This document shows, piece after piece, positions 26,680 to 35,278 of a stretch of 64,000 bases of DNA. Within the stretch, counting starts at the first letter, position 1. The number at the start of each line of letters is the position of its first letter. The notes under the pieces were generated by a model. The model saw nothing but the letters and a program-made list of their open reading frames with translations, searched no databases and was not told the DNA's origin. The stretch comes from Hespellia sp. (lineage in GTDB: Bacteria; Bacillota; Clostridia; Lachnospirales; Lachnospiraceae): contig JAQVCP010000003.1 in NCBI GenBank assembly GCA_028689735.1, forward strand, positions 1 through 64,000. The letters are read 5' to 3'. The position numbers and the translations under genes were made by a program.

Positions 26680-26708
26680 TTGCAAAGAGAATGCAGATAT
26701 GCTATATT
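26680..26708 (+). promoter_or_regulatory. Promoter of the antisense RNA of the toxin locus
   Basis: TTGCAA (26680-26685), a 17-nt spacer and an extended -10 TGCTATATT (TATATT at 26703-26708). It would start a short plus-strand RNA near 26715 that ends at the terminator at 26767-26803. Confidence 0.65.
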
Positions 26709-26714
26709 AAAGAC

Positions 26715-26803
26715 ACAAAGAGAACAACCGCCACAAAGTGGTTGACCTCATGAATGATTTTGAAACACCACCCGTACCGGTCAAAGTATTAGGGTGGTTT
26801 TTT
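26715..26803 (+). ncRNA. Candidate antisense antitoxin RNA (type I toxin-antitoxin)
   Basis: About 90 nt between a good promoter and an intrinsic terminator (ACCACCC/GGGTGGT with six T residues, 26767-26803). It contains a first hairpin CAACCGCCACAAAGTGGTTG and has no open frame with a ribosome binding site. It is complementary to the 3' untranslated part of the toxin mRNA transcribed from the other strand, the arrangement of TxpA/RatA-like and holin-like toxin loci. Confidence 0.65.
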
Positions 26804-26809
26804 CATGCC

Positions 26810-26902
26810 CTAGTGACTAATCAAGTAAATGAAAGTCAGCAGCGCAAGAATGAACATTCCAAATTGCATCAAATCTTTAAAATCAAAATGTCTATTGTCC
26901 AT
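26810..26902 (-). CDS. Type I (holin-like) toxin peptide, 30 aa
   Basis: The frame begins at ATG 26902 behind GGGAGGTGG and encodes a 30-residue peptide. A polar start (MDNRHFDFKDLMQ) leads into one hydrophobic helix (FGMFILALLTFIYLIS) ending in His. This layout is that of the short membrane toxins annotated as putative holin-like toxins in Firmicutes, which depolarise the membrane when overexpressed. A convergent antisense RNA unit lies at its 3' side, as expected for a type I system. It is shorter than typical members (about 30-40 residues) and lacks the usual Lys-rich tail. Confidence 0.72.
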   Translation of the reverse strand: MDNRHFDFKDLMQFGMFILALLTFIYLISH

Positions 26903-27190
26903 CCGCACCACCTCCCATCTATGTAAGCTGAAAGGTCAACGTACCCTATATCACGGTTATTCTACTGACAGTTTATCAAATTATCATTTTCCATTCAATA
27001 TCTAAGTGCTATTACGAAGATTTTTGTATAGTATTACATAAATCGACTTTTGAAATTATACCCTTCCAATATCCGACCTCGTATTTTGTGATTTAAACCA
27101 TTTTATTGTCGTAGGCTAAAATTCCTCACTTAACACAGTTCAATTCGAATTTCTCGTTGCTATGATTGATTTCAAATCTTTTCAAATCCA
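26903..27190. other. AT-rich stretch without recognised features
   Basis: It should contain the toxin promoter at its left end; no convincing -35/-10 pair stood out. No gene, tRNA or hairpin with a U-run was seen in the rest. Confidence 0.4.
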
Positions 27191-27361
27191 TGCCGCCCAG
27201 CCAGAAAGGAAAGAATATCACTGCCGAACTTTATTTGTAAAGAACTTGCAAATTATGAAAAGATGATATATGATTGTACAGGCCAAACACGTTTATTGAC
27301 ATCTTCAAAACATACTTCATCCTATGCACTCAAGAAATATTCCGATTTTGAAATGCTGTAA
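27191..27361 (+). pseudogene. Decayed gene fragment, frameshifted
   Basis: A short frame from ATG 27191 (MPPSQKGKNITAELY) stops at about 27240. The adjacent frame then continues as FICKELANYEKMIYDCTG...KKYSDFEML up to a TAA at about 27361. Together they read as one coding stretch with a frameshift near 27230. I do not recognise the family. It lies inside the segment bounded by the two preQ1 copies and is probably a remnant. Confidence 0.4.
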
Positions 27362-27387
27362 ACGTAGTGTTTTAGGCAAATAGTTAG

Positions 27388-27430
27388 CGTGTGTTCGTGA
27401 CCTTCCACACGTAAAACAAAACTAAAGGAG
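27388..27430 (+). ncRNA. preQ1-I-like riboswitch in front of queT, copy 2
   Basis: The aptamer stem CGTGTG/CACACG with loop TTCGTGACC... is followed by the A-rich tail that runs into ACTAAAGGAG. The ribosome binding site is part of the tail that docks into the aptamer, so translation would be blocked when preQ1 is bound. The target gene, queT, imports a queuosine precursor, which makes the assignment consistent. Bases 27388-27423 are identical to 26147-26182. Confidence 0.8.
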
Positions 27431-27440
27431 AAAATTGAAT

Positions 27441-27944
27441 ATGAAAGATTTCAAAGAAAACAAGGTTTTATTTATGGCGCAGGCAGCTATGATTGCTGCA
27501 ATCTATGTCGTGCTTACTGTTGTGTTCGCACCACTTAGCTTCGGAGAGGTTCAGGTTCGTTTTGCTGAGGCACTTACAATTCTTCCATTCTTCACACCCG
27601 CCGCAATCCCAGGATTGTTTATCGGTTGTCTGATTGGAAATATCTTCGGCGGAGCAATCTTACCGGATATTATCTTCGGGAGCCTGGCAACTCTGATTGG
27701 TGCAGTCGTGACTTACCGTCTGAGAAACAAGAGCAGATTTCTCGCACCGGTGGGTCCTATCGTAGCCAACACAATCGTTGTACCACTGGTACTTCGCTAT
27801 GCTTACGGAATCACTCTTCCAATCTGGATGATGTGCCTGAGCGTTGGTGCCGGAGAGGTTCTTTCCTGTGGAGTGCTGGGAATGGTTGTACTGTTTGCAC
27901 TGGATAAATATAAGAACATAATTTTTAAGAAAGCTTCCGCTTAG
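27441..27944 (+). CDS. queT: QueT-family queuosine precursor transporter (ECF S component)
   Basis: The 167-residue protein has five to six membrane helices and the QueT family pattern: AAMIAAIYVVLTVVFAPLSFGEVQVRFAEALTILPFF near the N-terminus, then PGLFIGCLIGN. The family is the substrate-binding component of an energy-coupling factor transporter for preQ1/queuine-type precursors; the EcfA/EcfT module must be elsewhere. The ATG at 27441 is 10 nt after GGAG; a TTG two codons earlier is too close to it. The preQ1 aptamer directly upstream supports the function. Terminated at 27970-28017. Confidence 0.92.
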   Translation: MKDFKENKVLFMAQAAMIAAIYVVLTVVFAPLSFGEVQVRFAEALTILPFFTPAAIPGLFIGCLIGNIFGGAILPDIIFGSLATLIGAVVTYRLRNKSRFLAPVGPIVANTIVVPLVLRYAYGITLPIWMMCLSVGAGEVLSCGVLGMVVLFALDKYKNIIFKKASA

Positions 27945-27969
27945 ATTTTATTAAGCTGCAGCGATAAAG

Positions 27970-28017
27970 GACCCCAATGGTTCTGACGAATCGCAGTCAG
28001 AACCATCGGGGTCTTTT
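27970..28017 (+). terminator. Terminator of queT
   Basis: An 18-nt stem (GACCCCAATGGTTCTGAC with GTCAGAACCATCGGGGTC, one mismatch) around an 8-nt loop is followed by TTTTT. It lies between queT and the convergent amidohydrolase gene. Confidence 0.9.
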
Positions 28018-28040
28018 TACTTTTTATTCAGAAAAATCTT

Positions 28041-29093
28041 TCACCTTTTAATGAATTCCAGAAAATTCTCTACATATATTTTTGCCAAAACGTTCTCATC
28101 TAATCCCAGACCATGCATTACCGTCGGCTCTCGTTCTTTCACATAAGCCCCATCCGCAATAAGAAGATAATCACATTTTTTCTCCAGAAAATCACGGATT
28201 AGTCTTACCCGCGCCTTGCTCTCTTCCAAATTAAACGGCTTATCCTCTTTTGCGATCACATTTCTCGCCCCGATATCTGTTCCGTATAAAATACGGTCCT
28301 GGTATTTCTCAAAAAATGCTTTCGCCTCTTTTACATTTTCCGAAAGATTATAATAGAGCTCCACGCCGGGTGTGACATCAATTCGCACATTTTTGAAGCT
28401 GTCCAGAATCCCGGAAAGGCGTGGAAGATCCGCTGATAAAAAGAAAAAATGGGGAAACAGAATTTTCAGGTTTGGGTGATTGGAAAGGACCTGTAATACC
28501 TGCCTGTATTGCTCTTCATTGCCAATGTAACCATCCCCGTAAAACCATCCGGCAGCTTTCACATAATCCGCCACCAGATTTGGATTCCAGAACTCCTCCG
28601 GATCATTCACATGAAAATATACCGGAATCTCGTTTTCCTCAAGATAGGACCAGTACGAATCCCAGACTTCAGTATCAAAATCCGGGATATGAAAATTCTT
28701 GCGCACGTCCGGCTTGCCTTCCAGCATCTTAATTCCAGTGCATCCACAAGCCATAAGCCTCCTGGCTTCTGCCAGAAGCCTGTCACTTAGCTGTTGCTGA
28801 CTCACTTGCTCCTCGCTCGTCTGCTGCTGACTTATCTGACCGACCTGATCCCTGCTCATCTTTTGCTGACTTGCCCTGTCACCTTCCGACCAGATATTCC
28901 GGCTCAGTCCACCAAATATATAGACTGGTATCCCACTTCGCTCCGCATAGGAAAATGCATCTTCCTCCACGGCTCTTACACCACCTTTTGGAATGCACTG
29001 CAGCGCAATCCCCGTCATCCCGTTCTCTTCCAGAAAACGTTTCAGATCTTCTGCCCCTATATCTGAAGAAAAATGTATATGTGCATCTATCAT
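28041..29093 (-). CDS. Amidohydrolase-family (TIM-barrel) metal-dependent hydrolase
   Basis: The 350-residue protein has the N-terminal metal motif MIDAHIHFS (HxH), a barrel-internal YFHVNDPEEFW, LFPHFFFLSADLP and a late LYGTDIGARN Asp, the usual ligand set of amidohydro_2/TatD-like enzymes. Substrate cannot be inferred. Residues 74-104 form a Gln/Ser-rich repeated insertion (SQQKMSRDQVGQ, SQQQTSEEQV, SQQQLSD) in a loop after the second strand. It is transcribed alone, convergent to queT. The ATG start follows GAGGAG. Confidence 0.78.
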   Translation of the reverse strand: MIDAHIHFSSDIGAEDLKRFLEENGMTGIALQCIPKGGVRAVEEDAFSYAERSGIPVYIFGGLSRNIWSEGDRASQQKMSRDQVGQISQQQTSEEQVSQQQLSDRLLAEARRLMACGCTGIKMLEGKPDVRKNFHIPDFDTEVWDSYWSYLEENEIPVYFHVNDPEEFWNPNLVADYVKAAGWFYGDGYIGNEEQYRQVLQVLSNHPNLKILFPHFFFLSADLPRLSGILDSFKNVRIDVTPGVELYYNLSENVKEAKAFFEKYQDRILYGTDIGARNVIAKEDKPFNLEESKARVRLIRDFLEKKCDYLLIADGAYVKEREPTVMHGLGLDENVLAKIYVENFLEFIKR

Positions 29094-29192
29094 AAGCTCC
29101 TCCTCACTACATCATTCTTGAATTCCACTAAATGCAAAAGAACTGCCCCCAAATCCTTAAATTAGATTATGGGGCAGTTCGTCAACTCTCCT

Positions 29193-30329
29193 TTATACCT
29201 GCAGCAGCTTCCCTTTCAGCTCGTTCTCCAGACGCTGAAGCTCGACCTCAGCTTCCCGCCTCTTTGCTCTTCCATCTCTCTGAATGTTCATTACTTCATC
29301 CAGCGTGGAAATCAATGACTCATTGGTCATCTTCAAGGTTTCCATATCTACAATTCCACGCTCGGATTCCCGGGCGGTCTCAAGTGTCGCTACCTTCAGC
29401 TTTTCTGCATTCTGCTTGAGCAATGCGTTGGTCATATCCGTCACTTCGCGCTGTGCTGCCGCTGCCTGAGAAGAATGCTCCACACCCAGTGCAAGAACCA
29501 TCTGACTTTTCCACAACGGAATGGTATTTACCAGTGTCGACTGGATCTTTTCCACCATCATCGTATCATTTCCCTGAACCAGACGAAGCTGCGGGGCTGT
29601 CTGGATGGAAATTGCACGGGTCAGTTCAAGATCATGAATCTTTTTCTCAAAACGGCTACACATCGAATCCAGATCACGGGCTGCCTGTGCATCTTCCGGA
29701 AGTCCACTGGTCTGGGCTTTGGTGCGCATCTGCGCAAGTGTCGTTGTCCGCACTTCATTGAGCTTCTTTTTTCCTGCAAGGATATACATGGACAATTCTT
29801 TAAAATAAGTCAGGTTGACATCATACATCTTATCAAGAAGTGCAACATCCTTCATCAACTGCACCTGATGAGATTCCAGTGCTTTACAAATCTGGTTCAC
29901 ATTCGTCTCTGCTTTCGTATAGCGGGTTTTCAATGCGGAAATCTTGCCGGAAGTCTTTTTAAAAATTCCTAAGAAACCTTTTTCTTCCTCTTCGCCAAAA
30001 CCTTTCAGTTCCTTCACGACTCCGGATAACAGTTCTCCTACTTCGCCCAAATCCTTTGTCTGTACATTTTCCAAAGCACTCTCGGAAAAATCTGCCAGCT
30101 TCTTCTGTGTTCCCGCACCATACTGCAAAATGACTGCGGAATTAGTCAGATCAATCTGACTGGCAAAGGAATTCACCATCTCCCGCTCTTCGTCTGAGAG
30201 TGCACTCTCATCCAGTGCCGGTGCCTCAGGCTGTGCTGTCTCCACAATCTCTTCCTTCGTGTCTGCCGCCTGGAACGGTTCCAATGTAAGTGTTGGTGTT
30301 GTGTCAAATTGTTCAAATTCGTTACTCAT
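29193..30329 (-). CDS. telA: TelA/YaaN-family (toxic anion resistance) protein
   Basis: The 378-residue soluble, mostly helical protein matches the TelA/YaaN family: AVILQYGAGTQKKLADFSESAL near residue 70, the GFLGIFKKTSGKI segment, LELTRAISIQTAPQLRLVQ and the C-terminal TNESLISTLDEVMNIQRDGRAKR. Despite its name from tellurite and lysozyme/antimicrobial resistance links, the molecular activity is unknown. The ATG at 30329 follows AGGAGGA. It is encoded 56 bp downstream of xpaC, the conserved xpaC-yaaN pair. Confidence 0.9.
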   Translation of the reverse strand: MSNEFEQFDTTPTLTLEPFQAADTKEEIVETAQPEAPALDESALSDEEREMVNSFASQIDLTNSAVILQYGAGTQKKLADFSESALENVQTKDLGEVGELLSGVVKELKGFGEEEEKGFLGIFKKTSGKISALKTRYTKAETNVNQICKALESHQVQLMKDVALLDKMYDVNLTYFKELSMYILAGKKKLNEVRTTTLAQMRTKAQTSGLPEDAQAARDLDSMCSRFEKKIHDLELTRAISIQTAPQLRLVQGNDTMMVEKIQSTLVNTIPLWKSQMVLALGVEHSSQAAAAQREVTDMTNALLKQNAEKLKVATLETARESERGIVDMETLKMTNESLISTLDEVMNIQRDGRAKRREAEVELQRLENELKGKLLQV

Positions 30330-30385
30330 GCTCTTCCTCCTGTGATAATCCTTGGCTTCTATCTGCATTTCCAGTTCTTAAAATT

Positions 30386-31657
30386 TTATTTGTCCATCTT
30401 TCCTGCCTGCTTCTGAAAATCATCTTCCTTCAATCCCTCCTGCGCCAGCATCGTGTTGAGCACTGAGATATCTGATGAGACATCCCATGCCGTACGCTGG
30501 AACAAATCGTCCAGTAGCTTTTCAAAAGCCACATTCAACGTATCCAGTGTCTTTTCAATCTCCTCTTTCGAGGAAATGATATTTTCTCCCTGCACCGGCT
30601 GGTTGTCCAATTCTTCGTATGCATTCAGCAGCTTGATTGTTGTGGGCAGGTAATAATCCATCAATCTGCGGATTCCGGTAACCGCGGACGGGTCCTGCTC
30701 CACACGGTCAAAAATACGATCCACCAGCTCTTCCATTCTGGAAATCTTGTTGGATATCTCAATCCCCGGAATCGCGTCATTGCTCTCGTGAATCATACGG
30801 ATATAGTCATTCCCATTTTTAAGAATCTCCTGAACCTCCGGTGACACTGAATCGGCAAGCTCCGCTTCCCTTTCCATACGGATTCGCTCATTCTCTGCGC
30901 TGGTCCTCTGGTTCTCCAGCATGAGCTTATACTCTTTATAGACCTCGTCACTTGCAATCAGACTGGTACGCTGCTCATCCACATGCCCTTCGCGGAACCA
31001 CCGCTGCGAAATCATACGATTCAGTTCCTTCAAAACCTTCTTCTGTGATTTGTTCGTCACCTCACTCAGCTTTTTAATTTCGCAGTAGCCAAGCCGCCGT
31101 ACCTCGTCTCTGTAAACGTAAAATCGTTTGACATAGCCAAGCTTGCGAAGCCCTTTCCACAGCATTAGGACATTTCCAAACGCCAAAAATCCAAATATCT
31201 GCAGCAGGAACTGTACATCAGAAACTCCGCCAAGCGTCATCGTTGTGATTGCCGCAATCAGCAGATCCGCCAGAAGAAATCCAGCGCCAAAGACTCCTCC
31301 GAACGTTGCCATGAGGATGCCGCCGACTCTGGTACCGGTAGGCTTTGCAAACAACTGCGCATCTCTTCTGGCAAGAATCTGCTCCTGATCGATAATGGTT
31401 TCTCCGTCTTGTTTCGTCCTCTGTCCCTGTCTCCACGCATTCTGATAAGCCCGGCGGGTTGCCTCCTGAGACAGATTCTGAGCTGCCCCCTCCAGCGCAC
31501 TGCCTGCACTCTTAAGTCCCGAGCGCACGCTTCCAATGGCGTCATTAAGCGTATTGTTGATGTTCTGATTCAATTTATTGAAATCCTGGGAATCAATGGC
31601 ATCCTGCACCGTCCGCCGAATGTCCTCTCCAAGCTTCTCCCAATCCTGATTCTGCAT
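30386..31657 (-). CDS. xpaC: XpaC-like protein (5-bromo-4-chloroindolyl phosphate hydrolysis family)
   Basis: The 423-residue protein starts with a helical region repeating the pattern DxINNTLNDAIGS, then has two adjacent membrane helices (about 110-160). A winged-helix-like stretch RLGYCEIKKLSEVTNKSQKKVLKELNRMISQRWFREGHVD follows, and then the family C-terminal domain (YIRMIHESNDAIPG ... VTGIRRLMDYYLPTTIKLLNAY). XpaC proteins are partners of TelA/YaaN in Bacilli and Clostridia; the phosphatase name is historical. The ATG follows AGGAGG. Confidence 0.85.
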   Translation of the reverse strand: MQNQDWEKLGEDIRRTVQDAIDSQDFNKLNQNINNTLNDAIGSVRSGLKSAGSALEGAAQNLSQEATRRAYQNAWRQGQRTKQDGETIIDQEQILARRDAQLFAKPTGTRVGGILMATFGGVFGAGFLLADLLIAAITTMTLGGVSDVQFLLQIFGFLAFGNVLMLWKGLRKLGYVKRFYVYRDEVRRLGYCEIKKLSEVTNKSQKKVLKELNRMISQRWFREGHVDEQRTSLIASDEVYKEYKLMLENQRTSAENERIRMEREAELADSVSPEVQEILKNGNDYIRMIHESNDAIPGIEISNKISRMEELVDRIFDRVEQDPSAVTGIRRLMDYYLPTTIKLLNAYEELDNQPVQGENIISSKEEIEKTLDTLNVAFEKLLDDLFQRTAWDVSSDISVLNTMLAQEGLKEDDFQKQAGKMDK

Positions 31658-31855
31658 AACTTCCTCCTAAAAATGATGTGAAACAGGCACACTGCAGCAC
31701 CCGCCGGACATCCTGTCTTTTACAGCCCTTTTCTATTAACTCTTTTTGTAATTCTTTTTGCAGCTTTTTCTAGTCTTGCATTCCAAAATTCATACAATTT
31801 TATCTTACTAAAGTATAGCGGAATTAGTCCAAAAATGCAATGGAAGTTACAGCTT

Positions 31856-31907
31856 TATAGGTACAAGAAAACCGGACCCATCTCTGAGTCCGATTCTCCT
31901 GTACCTA
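31856..31907. terminator. Hairpin downstream of the histidine kinase gene
   Basis: Imperfect 20-position arms (outer AGGTACA/TGTACCT, inner CGGAC/GTCCG) lie just after the kinase stop. No U-run follows, so termination is uncertain. Confidence 0.45.
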
Positions 31908-31913
31908 TTCTTT

Positions 31914-34373
31914 TCACTTTATATCATCGTTCGTATCTTCACTCTTCACGGTTTTTACAATTGGGAACACAATCGTCACCCGGAACAGATCTCCATCCAG
32001 ATACAGCTGGAAGTCTCCGCCCTGTATCGTTGTCAGGCTCTTGGCAATGGAAAGTCCGAGCCCACTTCCTTCCGTGGTTCTTGAGACATCCCCGCGGATA
32101 AACCGCTCAGTCAGCTCATCTGCTGAAATATTCAGCGGCTGCTCAGATATATTCTTCAGCGAGAATTCTGCATTTCCATCTATCACTTTCAGGTCTGCAT
32201 AAACTCTGGTTCCCTCCATCGCATACTTACATGCATTTCCGTAGATATTTTCCAGAATTCGTGACATCCGTCTTCCATCCACATAGATGATTACCGCATC
32301 CTCCGGGATATTGTTGATCATTGTCAGCCTGCGCGCCTCCAGCTTCTCGATAAATTCCCCGTCAATCTGCTGCACCATTTCCACCAGATTGATATCCATG
32401 CACTCCAGCGTCACATTCCCGCTGCTGACCTTAGACGCTTCGACCACATCCTCTGTCAGCTGCTTGAGCCGCTGTGCCTTTGCCTCCAGAATCTCAATAT
32501 AACCCTGAATCTTTGGATCCTGGATATTCTCACGTTTCAACAGATCCACATAGTTAATAATAGAAGTAAGCGGCGTCTTGATATCATGAGACACATTAGT
32601 AATCAGATCTGTCTTAAGACGCTCATCCTTCATACTCTTCTCCACCGCATTCTGCAGTCCGTCCGCAATATGGTTGACCGCCTCCGCCATGCTGAGATTG
32701 TCGCCCTTTAATTTACCCAGCGGAATCTCATAGGCCACATTTCCATTTGCAATCTCCTTGATTCCCCTCATAATCCTCTCCTTGGCGACCATCAGACGAA
32801 TCACCCACAAAAACGCGGCAATCTCTGCTGCAAGCATCAGAAGAATCATAATCCCGGAGCCACCGGAGCCAAACGTGATCCAGTGAAGAAAGAACAGACC
32901 AAACACCGCCAGTCCGGCCTTCCAGACCAGTCTCCGGTTCATCCAGAATTCCTTCAGTGCCAGACAGAGCTTCCGCAAAATACTCTTCTTCCACAGATTT
33001 CCGGCCTTAATTCTTCTCACAATACTCAGATAACCCGGCAGCCACATGCAGCAGCTTGCAAGCAGTCCCACTCCAGTCCAGATCTCGTCAAATCTATAGA
33101 GATGTAGTTCATCATCCTCCGCAACTCTTCCTGCGGTCACTGTCAGCCAGATCAATGCAATGAAGAACACGATGACTGCCAGAAGTGCAAAGCCTAAAAA
33201 AGTCTTGAAGTATGGCGCGTAAGACTGGTAGTTCTGATTGGCCTGGTAAAATGCATCCTGAATCGGATAGGCTGTATCCACTGCTGCCGCATAGATGTAA
33301 TCTCCCTCTGTCAATTGCTCGAACTGGGTCAAATCCCAACCATCATGCAGGTTAAACCAGTCATTCGCACTGGTAGCCATATTGGTGTCAAAATCTTCCA
33401 GCTTCGGCATGACTACGACATATTTCCCCATATTCCTGATTGCGTCCACGCTGGCATCTACTTTGTCATAGGATGCAAATGCTTTGCGGTTCGTATAGAC
33501 CTTCTTAGTATCTTTATCTACAAATATATATGCGAGGTTGGTATTGCCTTCTACATAGGTCTTCTTTCCATTCATATAAGAATCCATCTTTGAAAAAATC
33601 CCACTGGTTGCAGCGTCAATATAACCGTACATATCGGTAAGTTTCCCGTTCCACGCCGGATTCTCATTTGCAATTTCAAGAATGCTGCTGGCACCATCCG
33701 GTGCATATTTCTCATCTACGACCGTATCAATTGACCAGAAATCCTTATACAACTGTTTCCCCGAATTATCATTGATGGTCACACCATCACTTGAATAATA
33801 ACTGGAATCATATCCCTCACTCAAAGATTCAAGAATATCATTGCTGTAGACTTCATTCCCCACGAACATCAGACTTCCATCTGAAATCAATGCACGAAAT
33901 TCAGCCATTGTATAATAGTGATACGTATCATCCGGCTTCTGGCAGACTACAACAGATGCGTCCTCATTGTAGACATCTGTTCCCTGTTCATCCAGTGTCT
34001 TTCCCCATTCGTACAAATCACCGATTGTATATGCAAAACCGGAATCATTTTTCCCGGTAATCGTTCCATCCTGTAGGAAGCTTTCTATATCTACCAGCTT
34101 CTTCGCATCATATGCTCCGTCTGTCTCAACCCCATTCTTAATCTTCAGGTTGTTGATAATATGAACGGAATCCCAATACACTTCATCTGCAAATGCACTG
34201 GACTCTGCATAGTCCTGCTTGCTCAGTTCCTTCCAGTCTTTCATGCTGCCAATATAAAAATCCCCGGAAATGCTTCCAATCAATTCAGCACAAACACACA
34301 AAAATATCAGTGCAATGTGTCCGGCAAGCATCCAGAAGCCCTTGACACCCCTTCTTCGATACCATCTATTCAT
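31914..34373 (-). CDS. Membrane sensor histidine kinase
   Basis: The 819-residue protein has one N-terminal membrane helix (about 12-32), a large extracytoplasmic domain of about 350 residues with no family I recognise, and a block of four to five helices (about 390-520). A HAMP-like linker precedes a HisKA domain with the phospho-acceptor in SHDIKTPLT (His596) and a HATPase with the G box GSGLGLSIAK near 770. It pairs with the response regulator encoded 20 bp upstream. The big outside domain implies sensing of an extracellular or envelope signal. The multi-helix central block is unusual for a simple two-helix sensor. Confidence 0.92.
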   Translation of the reverse strand: MNRWYRRRGVKGFWMLAGHIALIFLCVCAELIGSISGDFYIGSMKDWKELSKQDYAESSAFADEVYWDSVHIINNLKIKNGVETDGAYDAKKLVDIESFLQDGTITGKNDSGFAYTIGDLYEWGKTLDEQGTDVYNEDASVVVCQKPDDTYHYYTMAEFRALISDGSLMFVGNEVYSNDILESLSEGYDSSYYSSDGVTINDNSGKQLYKDFWSIDTVVDEKYAPDGASSILEIANENPAWNGKLTDMYGYIDAATSGIFSKMDSYMNGKKTYVEGNTNLAYIFVDKDTKKVYTNRKAFASYDKVDASVDAIRNMGKYVVVMPKLEDFDTNMATSANDWFNLHDGWDLTQFEQLTEGDYIYAAAVDTAYPIQDAFYQANQNYQSYAPYFKTFLGFALLAVIVFFIALIWLTVTAGRVAEDDELHLYRFDEIWTGVGLLASCCMWLPGYLSIVRRIKAGNLWKKSILRKLCLALKEFWMNRRLVWKAGLAVFGLFFLHWITFGSGGSGIMILLMLAAEIAAFLWVIRLMVAKERIMRGIKEIANGNVAYEIPLGKLKGDNLSMAEAVNHIADGLQNAVEKSMKDERLKTDLITNVSHDIKTPLTSIINYVDLLKRENIQDPKIQGYIEILEAKAQRLKQLTEDVVEASKVSSGNVTLECMDINLVEMVQQIDGEFIEKLEARRLTMINNIPEDAVIIYVDGRRMSRILENIYGNACKYAMEGTRVYADLKVIDGNAEFSLKNISEQPLNISADELTERFIRGDVSRTTEGSGLGLSIAKSLTTIQGGDFQLYLDGDLFRVTIVFPIVKTVKSEDTNDDIK

Positions 34374-34393
34374 AAATGCTCCCTCTTTCTCTT

Positions 34394-35089
34394 TTATTGT
34401 TTTTCAATCTTGTATCCTACCCCCCATACCACCTTCAGGTATCTCGGGTCCTTTGGATTAATCTCAATTTTCTCACGGATGTGGCGGATATGCACCGCAA
34501 CTGTATTATCCGCACCGATGGCCTCCTCATTCCAGATAGCCTCATAAATCTGGTCAATAGAAAATACGCGTCCCTGGTTCTTCACAAGGAGGAGTAAGAT
34601 ATTATATTCTATCGGTGTCAACCTTACCGTTTCTCCATCAATTATTACTTCTTTCTGTATATCGTCAATTGTAAGACCTCCTACCGTATAGGTCTCCTTC
34701 GGCACTTCTGCTGAACTACTGCCGAGCTGTGTAAAACGCCGCAGCTGGGACTTCACTCTTGCGATCAGCTCTAATGGATTGAACGGCTTCGACACATAAT
34801 CGTCAGCCCCCACGTTCAGCCCTAGTATCTTATCTGCATCCTCGGATTTTGCGGACAAAATAATAATCGGGATTGGATTCTTCTCCCGAATCTTAAGTGT
34901 CGCCCGAATTCCATCCAGTCTCGGCATCATCACATCAATAATCAGCAGATGGATTTCTTCCGTCCCCAGCATCTCCAGCGCCTGGATTCCGTCGTAAGCT
35001 TTTTTGACCTGATACCCTTCCTGGAGTAAATAGATCTCAATTGCATCTACAATTTCTTTATCATCATCACAAACTAAAATATTATACAT
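34394..35089 (-). CDS. OmpR/PhoB-family response regulator
   Basis: The 231-residue protein has a receiver domain with DDD acidic pocket (8-10), phosphorylation site Asp52 in LLIIDVMMPRLDG and Lys in VSKPFNP. The C-terminal winged helix has EYNILLLLVKNQGRVFS and VAVHIRHIREKI. The ATG at 35089 follows AGGAGGTGAG; a longer frame lacks similarity. It forms an operon with the kinase downstream. TTTTCTTA repeats in its promoter region may be its own binding sites. Confidence 0.95.
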   Translation of the reverse strand: MYNILVCDDDKEIVDAIEIYLLQEGYQVKKAYDGIQALEMLGTEEIHLLIIDVMMPRLDGIRATLKIREKNPIPIIILSAKSEDADKILGLNVGADDYVSKPFNPLELIARVKSQLRRFTQLGSSSAEVPKETYTVGGLTIDDIQKEVIIDGETVRLTPIEYNILLLLVKNQGRVFSIDQIYEAIWNEEAIGADNTVAVHIRHIREKIEINPKDPRYLKVVWGVGYKIEKQ

Positions 35090-35132
35090 CTCTCTCACCT
35101 CCTCTATAGTATACATGATATCTTCTATAATT

Positions 35133-35168
35133 TAAGAAAAGTTTAGCTGTTTTCTTAGGATTTTCTTA
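35133..35168. promoter_or_regulatory. TTTTCTTA repeats in the divergent promoter region (possible response-regulator boxes)
   Basis: TTTTCTTA occurs at 35150-35157 and again at 35161-35168, exactly one helical turn (11 bp) apart in direct orientation, and once inverted at 35133-35140. OmpR/PhoB-type regulators bind direct repeats with 11-bp phasing. The cluster lies between the response regulator gene and the divergent V4R gene. Confidence 0.5.
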
Positions 35169-35278
35169 AAATGTATAAGAATATGTGTTAGAATAGCCTT
35201 ATATCTATTAAATGTGCTCTTAGAACCCGGAAGGTAACGATTCACTCCAGGATCTGTTTGCAAAGGGAGGAATATCAC

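Noticed and set aside
26738..26926. Plus-strand 62-codon frame through the toxin locus
   Set aside because: It runs across the antisense RNA terminator and opposite the toxin frame; the minus-strand toxin has the stronger ribosome binding site and hydrophobic pattern.
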